A DNA stretch of 45,628 nucleotides from an uncultured bacterium (lineage in GTDB: Bacteria > Bacillota > Clostridia > Lachnospirales > Lachnospiraceae), in NCBI GenBank assembly GCA_905215405.1, contig CAJMQE010000023.1:1-45628 (forward strand), in the 5' to 3' direction. The notes below the pieces were generated by a model. The model was given only the letters and a program-made list of their open reading frames with translations, did not search any database and was not told the DNA's origin. Position numbers and translations under genes: made by a program. Shown here piece by piece: positions 40,649-45,628 of this stretch (the first letter of the stretch is position 1; every line of letters starts with the position of its first letter).

Positions 40649-42973
40649 CTATATGCTTTTCGTCCACTTTCTATAAACCAGAACAAACGATAATATGCCT
40701 GCTATTAATATTCCAATATATATCGCATACATAATTATGTTTCCATTATAAATTCTTTGCATCTGCCAATTATTCATTGGTAGAATTACTGAAAAATACT
40801 GCATTTTTTGAAAGCCAAGAATATAAAGCACATGGGGAATCATCAGGCACAACGATACAATCAATGTAAATTTTTCTTCAATAACCAATGAAATTAAAGT
40901 TATTACCATCATTGCAGCCAGCATGATAATTAATTTTATTATAATACTAAATAATAGATAAAAACGAATACTTACATTTATCGGAACATGCTGCATTAAT
41001 GATAAACTTAATATGCTACAATCACAATCATTTAGATCATATAAGTTCCAAATCTGATATATAAATTTTCCATAAAATCCTGCCCACAAAAATACAGTAA
41101 TACAAACATTGATTTCTAATTTTCTTCGGATAAAAGGCCATCTTCCATTCATACAGCTTTTTATAACCGGTATCATATTTCTTTTTCTCTCATAGGAAAA
41201 ATTAGCATTCATGAGAAAAACCATCGTAAGAAAAAGATATAAATTTATTAAATTTAGGCTATAGTCCAAACCGCCACCCAGAATATTTTCATATGCAAAT
41301 GGAGAGATTACTTCTGCTTCTATTCCCCGCTTTGCTTTCAACTCATTTAAATATGTAATCTGTTCCTGCATAATAGGAACTACTTTTTCCAGTGCTGCAA
41401 TCTCTTCTCCTAGATTCATCATATAGGAATAATGAATACTCTGTCCACTCTGTAATTCATCATTTAATTTCTGGTACTCATCATTCTTCTCAGAAAGCAT
41501 TGCCTCATATTCGGATTCTTTAGTATACACGGAATCGTTTACAACACTCCCACCTATTTCATTATAATAAGTTCTTAAAATATCTCTTTCCGCATTATAA
41601 TATACGCCTCCATAAATTTTAACTCCTGATACCAAAAATATAGTTGCCAGTATAATATAAATTCCCTTTTGGTAAATAAGTAATTTATAAATTTCCATAC
41701 AAATCGAAGGTAACCTTGATATCATTTGATTGTATCTTATCCCTGCTTTATCCAGCCATCTACCCCCATGTAATCCCTTTGAAATGGGATATTTCTTTTG
41801 CGACACCATTAGTATGATGGTAAGTCCAACACACATTTCTAAAATAAATATAACATAGGCAAGCTGCTGTCTACTAACCAAATACTCTCCCGGTCCACAA
41901 TTGACGTAATCAACAATTGCATCCATCGGATTAACCAACTGAACAATATTTGCATATTTCAGCACACCAAAAGCACTCGTTGCCGGAATATATTGATACG
42001 CAAGATATTCGACAGAAAATATTAGTAATATAATTCCACCTGATACTGTCTGACTATCAAACAATGATGTCAATGCCCATATAAATATCCCAATTCCAAA
42101 TGCTGCCACTGCCTGCACTATTATATTGATAATCAAGTATTCCATTCCCGTAACTGGCCATGTCATGTAAGCAAATATACTGCTACTTTGAACCATAGCC
42201 TGCAGGCTATCCATTCCGCCGAATAAATAGAAGCTTTCAATATATAGAGAGCAATGAATCACCAGCGAAAATAACAGCGCTGCCACCGCTAAAACCCCTA
42301 CTCTTTTAAATGCCAGTCTCCTTCTTCCGTAAGAAGCTGCATGAATAATCTGCCATAATCCCTTTTTTCGCTCCTCTACAAACCGGTGTGACAAATAAAT
42401 CATCATAACCAATAAAAAAAAGCCTGTAATTTTGTATTGAAAAATACTTTCCAGTGCTCTGCCATTTACAAGTGTTATCCTTATCTTTGCATTATCTATT
42501 AAATCGTATCTTGTTTTTAATATATTATTATATGCATAGGAAGATGGATCAGAAAAAGCTCCTATTTCAACGGTTTCAAGTGCATTTTCACACATTTGAT
42601 TTATTTCTTTATTATATGTTAATGTATACTCAATCTTATTCTCAAAAAGAACACGTGCCACTTTATAGATTGAAAAACTAACAGTTTCTTTATCGATATA
42701 ATTTTGATAATATCGCCCCATAAAATCATCTACTTCATCCTGTGAATAATAAGTAGGTTCGCCTTTTTCATTTATGTATTGGTTCATCATATCCTGATAC
42801 ATGGTATTTACATCAAATATTGTATACTGCTCCTGGATATAATCACTGTTTAATGATAGAATTTCCTGTGTTCCATTTTGTATCTGCTGATTATAGAATA
42901 GAACACACACAATTATCGTTATAACCAGTAATACGCCGATAGTCCGTCTGTCTATGACACGATTTAATTCCAT
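40649..42973 (-). CDS. Large two-block ABC-2-like permease
   Basis: About 774 aa with roughly 12 or more membrane helices in two blocks. The first has a helix near 10-28, an extracellular domain (about 30-185) and about six helices to about 400. The second has a helix near 440-460, a second extracellular coiled domain (about 465-570, EYEAMLSEKNDEYQKLNDEL) and about six helices to the end. This duplicated helix-large loop-helices plan looks like two ABC-2/MacB-style half-permeases fused. SYERKRNMIPV and EERKKGLWQII are repeated cytoplasmic elbows. The ATG at 42973 has GGGGAG 8 nt upstream; an in-frame start at 43021 lacks one. Substrate unknown; an export or immunity role for the secreted neighbour is plausible. 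Confidence 0.85.
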   Translation of the reverse strand: MELNRVIDRRTIGVLLVITIIVCVLFYNQQIQNGTQEILSLNSDYIQEQYTIFDVNTMYQDMMNQYINEKGEPTYYSQDEVDDFMGRYYQNYIDKETVSFSIYKVARVLFENKIEYTLTYNKEINQMCENALETVEIGAFSDPSSYAYNNILKTRYDLIDNAKIRITLVNGRALESIFQYKITGFFLLVMMIYLSHRFVEERKKGLWQIIHAASYGRRRLAFKRVGVLAVAALLFSLVIHCSLYIESFYLFGGMDSLQAMVQSSSIFAYMTWPVTGMEYLIINIIVQAVAAFGIGIFIWALTSLFDSQTVSGGIILLIFSVEYLAYQYIPATSAFGVLKYANIVQLVNPMDAIVDYVNCGPGEYLVSRQQLAYVIFILEMCVGLTIILMVSQKKYPISKGLHGGRWLDKAGIRYNQMISRLPSICMEIYKLLIYQKGIYIILATIFLVSGVKIYGGVYYNAERDILRTYYNEIGGSVVNDSVYTKESEYEAMLSEKNDEYQKLNDELQSGQSIHYSYMMNLGEEIAALEKVVPIMQEQITYLNELKAKRGIEAEVISPFAYENILGGGLDYSLNLINLYLFLTMVFLMNANFSYERKRNMIPVIKSCMNGRWPFIRRKLEINVCITVFLWAGFYGKFIYQIWNLYDLNDCDCSILSLSLMQHVPINVSIRFYLLFSIIIKLIIMLAAMMVITLISLVIEEKFTLIVSLCLMIPHVLYILGFQKMQYFSVILPMNNWQMQRIYNGNIIMYAIYIGILIAGILSFVLVYRKWTKSI

Positions 42974-43054
42974 ATTTTCTGCTCCCCTACTAAATCTAAA
43001 CATATGTTCACTTAATAACAATTTATCAAATGAAAGCTTATCGCTTCATATATT

Positions 43055-44317
43055 CTATTTCATTACTTCATTCTCTAATATCATTTTCCACTCACTTGTA
43101 TTTTTATCATAAACATAATAATCATCTACTAATACATTTCCCTGTCTTTTCTGCTTTTTGCTAATCATTGCATCACTGTCACCAAAATAATTATAGCATG
43201 TACCTGGATCTATCTCTCTAACAAGCTTTCCATCCGTATCAATTTCAGTTATTTTTGCATCCGTGTTATTATAATTACTTAAATAAAGATGTTCTTGATA
43301 AAAGACAAGATTACCTGAACCTTCTGTCTGATAGATCTTTTTCAATTCCTTTGTCTGAAGATTATATTTGAATACTTCTCCTGTAACACCTTTATAAGCA
43401 TACATATTATGATCATTATCAAAGGCAAGGTCCATTATATCCAAATTACCACTCCATCCATTTCCAGTAGTTCCAACGACTTTACCAGAATCGTCTTTCA
43501 GTAATTGATAGTCTTTGGTCCCCTTTTCCTGCATCACTGTATTAAAATCACCTGAATTGATATTATATTGACATAAAACCATTGCCAGCTCATCCGTATT
43601 ATTTAAAGAACATTCTACAGAAAAGTAAACATTCTCATTATCATTACTTAGATGAATTTCACCTACCGATTTTATGTCATTTGAATTAGGTATTGTCCCT
43701 AATAACTCTCTCTCTCCATTACCATCTATATTAACTCTATATACACTAACGTCATCATTTACATCCAACTGATAAGTATAGTACAGATACCCCTTATGCA
43801 TTACCATTGACCGAAAGTATATCGTTTTAAACTCACTATATCGGACGTTATCTCCATTCCACAAAATATTTCCTCTAACTGGATTGCTTCCATCTCTATT
43901 AAACGAAACCAAATATACGTTTCCCGTATCATTATCCTTTTCTATTCTAAACAAGCTATGATTCTGGTACCAGATAAATCCATCCATGCATTCTTCCTTT
44001 GTAAAATATGCATCACACGATTGATCACTATGATTACAATTTATCTTACTGCACAATGGAACAGCCTGTCCTACATTTTTATCATAATAAAATAATACAT
44101 ATCCAACTGTAGAGCCATCCACACGCGGATCTGTAAAATAGTACCCCACCCCATCATCAGCAATATTGCATTCACTATAGTAATTCTGCGCATCTGTAAT
44201 ATCTCTATATTCTACTTTATTATCTGACTTCACATCGATATCCTGTGTATACTTATGTGAACACCCCGTACAAAATACGAGGACGATGCAAAAAATGCAA
44301 GCAATTATTTTTTTCAT
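43055..44317 (-). CDS. Lipoprotein with beta-propeller-like repeats (DUF5050-like)
   Basis: 420 aa. Lipoprotein signal MKKIIACIFCIVLVFCTGCS with lipobox CTGC. The mature protein has repeated strand motifs of the kind YxY-x-hydrophobic (YVLFYYDKN, VYRVNIDGNGERELLGTIP, VFKYNLQTKELKKIYQTEG, YVYDKNTSEWKMIL), consistent with a six- or seven-bladed propeller that sits outside the membrane. An early CSKINCNHSDQSCDAYF segment has three cysteines and a histidine. The gene lies between the secreted protein and the permease (82-nt gap) and is presumably co-transcribed. It may receive, shield against or hand over the secreted protein; no direct evidence. Confidence 0.8.
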   Translation of the reverse strand: MKKIIACIFCIVLVFCTGCSHKYTQDIDVKSDNKVEYRDITDAQNYYSECNIADDGVGYYFTDPRVDGSTVGYVLFYYDKNVGQAVPLCSKINCNHSDQSCDAYFTKEECMDGFIWYQNHSLFRIEKDNDTGNVYLVSFNRDGSNPVRGNILWNGDNVRYSEFKTIYFRSMVMHKGYLYYTYQLDVNDDVSVYRVNIDGNGERELLGTIPNSNDIKSVGEIHLSNDNENVYFSVECSLNNTDELAMVLCQYNINSGDFNTVMQEKGTKDYQLLKDDSGKVVGTTGNGWSGNLDIMDLAFDNDHNMYAYKGVTGEVFKYNLQTKELKKIYQTEGSGNLVFYQEHLYLSNYNNTDAKITEIDTDGKLVREIDPGTCYNYFGDSDAMISKKQKRQGNVLVDDYYVYDKNTSEWKMILENEVMK

Positions 44318-44336
44318 ATTGTTCCCCTCTTTTTAT

Positions 44337-44365
44337 GCTACTGGGAAATTTTCATTCCCAGCAGC
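44337..44365 (-). other. Intercistronic hairpin after the secreted-protein gene
   Basis: GCTACTGGGAA (44337-44347) pairs with TTCCCAGCAGC (44355-44365), 11 pairs with one wobble and a 7-nt loop. There is no T tract on the minus strand, so it may protect the upstream mRNA and allow more secreted protein than downstream proteins. Confidence 0.6.
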
Positions 44366-44377
44366 AATTATTTCTAA

Positions 44378-44743
44378 TTAATACAGTACAAAATCATCAA
44401 TATTACCATAGATATCTAAGGTTGTACGAACTGTTAACGTACCCCTGTAATTTCCATAATGATAAACATCGTAATCAGATGATCCACTCGAATCGCTCCA
44501 GTCAGTATTAGCATCACCTAATTCATAATCATCATATGTTTCTAACACGCTTGTATCATAATAGGAAATACTACTCCAGCTACCATCTGAATAATCATAC
44601 TCCATTATAGTTTTAAAATCTCCTACTTCATTTGAAGCTTCACCATAATGTCTACTATTTGCAAATGCCATAATTGACGTCGACATTATCATAGTGGTGG
44701 CCAAAGCCACTGTTACCACTTTTCTAAATATTTTTTTCCTCAT
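44378..44743 (-). CDS. Small secreted acidic, Tyr-rich protein
   Basis: 121 aa. Sec signal peptide MRKKIFRKVVTVALATTMIM with cleavage likely after SIMAFA (about residue 28). The mature part is about 93 aa, strongly acidic (about 19 Asp/Glu against 4 Lys/Arg) with about 13 tyrosines, no cysteine, and alternating strand-like patterns (SWSSISYYDTSVLETY, RGTLTVRTTLDIYGN). AAGGA lies 5-6 nt before the ATG. It heads an operon with a lipoprotein, an ABC permease/ATPase and a GNAT protein. The layout recalls secreted bacteriocins of the lactococcin 972 type with their multi-spanning immunity protein and ATPase, but the sequence does not match that family convincingly. Confidence 0.75.
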   Translation of the reverse strand: MRKKIFRKVVTVALATTMIMSTSIMAFANSRHYGEASNEVGDFKTIMEYDYSDGSWSSISYYDTSVLETYDDYELGDANTDWSDSSGSSDYDVYHYGNYRGTLTVRTTLDIYGNIDDFVLY

Positions 44744-44803
44744 TCATATCCTTCTTTCTTCTACAAAAACATATTAAAATAGTTAAATTGAATAATGTGT
44801 ATT

Positions 44804-44832
44804 ATTATATTTACCTTATCTCCTCTTTTCCA
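44804..44832 (-). promoter_or_regulatory. Probable promoter of the secreted-protein operon
   Basis: TGGAAA (44827-44832, 4 of 6 matches) and TATAAT (44804-44809), 17-nt spacer. The weak -35 suggests an activator. Confidence 0.5.
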
Positions 44833-44842
44833 TTTTTTATTT

Positions 44843-44862
44843 TTCGAATACGTCTATTCGAA
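44843..44862. promoter_or_regulatory. Perfect palindrome upstream of the secreted-protein promoter
   Basis: TTCGAATA-CGTC-TATTCGAA: 8-bp arms with no mismatch, about 10 bp upstream of the -35 box. The position suits an activator or dual regulator; no regulator gene is in this region. Confidence 0.6.
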
Positions 44863-45306
44863 GTTATTCTCTAACACTTGTCATACGTAAATATGTAAAA
44901 CAATTGTTTCGCTCATAAATTAATTAAATAACTCTCTATCTAACATTACATAACACTAGCTTACTATTTGCATACTACTAAATTTAGAACTTTTGGTTAA
45001 CTTCTAAAAGTAGCAGCATTCTTATTGTAACTAAATAACCTCTACTTTTTCCTAACATCAGATTATCATCCCCCCCCTAAAATACAATACAAATCGTAAG
45101 ACAATTTGTGACATATTTATACATAATTATCACCCTCATTACATATCATTTAAGTAAACTTCATACAAATCAATCTTAAATCATTTCATTATATCTAATT
45201 TGAAGCAGACTATCTAAAACAAGTCAAAAAAATTCACTATAAAAATAGTGATGCCATAACAGAGAGTTAAAAAGAATAAGAATAAGCCAGAGAAAAACAT
45301 ATTTTT
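44863..45306. other. AT-rich non-coding spacer before the recombinase remnant
   Basis: Contains a C8 homopolymer (45070-45077) and a TCACTAT-AAAA-ATAGTGA inverted repeat (45234-45251). No coding sequence is supported. The composition is markedly more AT-rich than the left half of the window. Confidence 0.4.
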
Positions 45307-45612
45307 TTGGATAATCTAGATTTTAATTATACACGAATGATTTTATTGGAAATGTATACAGATTTCGTCCTCATGAAATACATACATTACAAAGAAAGAA
45401 TATCCACCTTGATCAGAATTAACTACACCAGACATACCTTTATAACAAAGGCAAAAGAAGCAATAATGGACATAGAAGCAATTAAACTTATTGCCGGTCA
45501 TGAAATAAATGATGTTACAAATGCAGTTTACGATCACAGTTATAAGCATCAATTTCTTCAGGAAGAAATCCTTAAAATCAGTACCACCCGTCAAACGGGT
45601 GGTTTGCACTGA
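45307..45612 (+). pseudogene. C-terminal remnant of a tyrosine recombinase/integrase
   Basis: About 70 residues match the catalytic end of phage-type integrases: TRHTFITKAKEAIMDIEAIK (Arg and His of the box), LIAGHEINDVTNAVYDH (second His and the nucleophile Tyr). The first 35 residues are not integrase-like, and the N-terminal arm and core-binding domains are absent upstream, so this is a fragment. The final residues (TTRQTGGLH) are encoded by a perfect hairpin, suggesting the natural C-terminus was replaced by another element. It marks former mobile DNA at the edge of the accessory region. Confidence 0.75.
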
Positions 45613-45625
45613 GGCTATAAGCCTC
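45583..45625. other. Two consecutive perfect hairpins at the window edge
   Basis: ACCACCCGT-CAA-ACGGGTGGT (45583-45603) and GAGGCT-ATA-AGCCTC (45611-45625). Paired tight hairpins with tri-nucleotide loops resemble ends of IS200/IS605-like elements or structured RNAs linked to them; the window stops before this can be tested. Confidence 0.5.
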
Positions 45626-45628
45626 TAC

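Noticed and set aside
44378..44743. Direct assignment of the secreted protein to the lactococcin 972 family
   Set aside because: Size, signal peptide and ABC neighbours are similar, but the mature sequence is acidic and lacks the usual Gly/Trp-rich strand pattern.

Overview
The window looks like a chromosomal segment of a low-GC Gram-positive gut anaerobe, most likely a Lachnospiraceae member (Bacillota, Clostridia). The evidence is Gram-positive lipoprotein signals, strong AGGAGG-type ribosome binding sites, TTGACA/TATAAT promoters, YesM/YesN-type two-component genes, an M-box riboswitch ahead of mgtE, and small DUF3892- and DUF6774-like proteins. The genus cannot be fixed from the sequence. 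Family assignments come from motif recognition alone; no database search was run.

Layout. (1) 0.1-6.6 kb, minus strand: a carboxylate/sugar-acid catabolic locus with a FadR-type GntR regulator, a GntP permease, an IlvD/Edd dehydratase, an aspartate-dehydrogenase-like enzyme and a 2-hydroxyacid-dehydrogenase-like protein. The permease has a consensus promoter flanked by candidate palindromic operators. Both dehydrogenases and the dehydratase lack expected active-site residues, so the substrate is open. (2) 7-16 kb: a small membrane protein, a flavodoxin-like protein, an HTH-aminotransferase fusion behind an array of TGAACTTTT repeats, a MATE transporter with an in-frame amber near its natural start, a histidine phosphatase, and a very large soluble multi-PAS hybrid histidine kinase. 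(3) 16-30 kb: an alpha-glucan/maltodextrin locus with two solute-binding lipoproteins, MalF- and MalG-type permeases, a YesM/YesN pair, glycogen phosphorylase and 4-alpha-glucanotransferase, plus a divergent AraC regulator. No ATPase for the importer is in the window. (4) 30-38 kb: mgtE behind an M-box riboswitch with a 56-codon ORF in between, a DUF3892 protein, a cold-shock protein with a terminator in its leader, an anchored extracellular protein, tRNA-Gly(CCC) immediately upstream of xpt, a Pro/Gly-rich small protein, a Cys/His-rich DUF6774-like protein, and a sugar O-acetyltransferase. (5) 38.4-45.6 kb: an AT-rich accessory region. It starts with a broken ferritin-like gene and ends with a tyrosine-recombinase remnant followed by two tight hairpins. 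Between them is a five-gene unit: a secreted acidic Tyr-rich protein, a lipoprotein, a large ABC permease, an ABC ATPase and a GNAT acetyltransferase. This unit is the best candidate for an undescribed system.

How the genes work together. In region 3, imported maltodextrins would be shortened by phosphorolysis (GlgP) and disproportionation (MalQ), under YesMN and AraC control. In region 1, a carboxylate taken up by GntP would be dehydrated and reduced by the downstream enzymes under the GntR repressor. Leader-based control recurs: M-box/mgtE, csp and the hybrid kinase each have an intrinsic terminator between promoter and gene.
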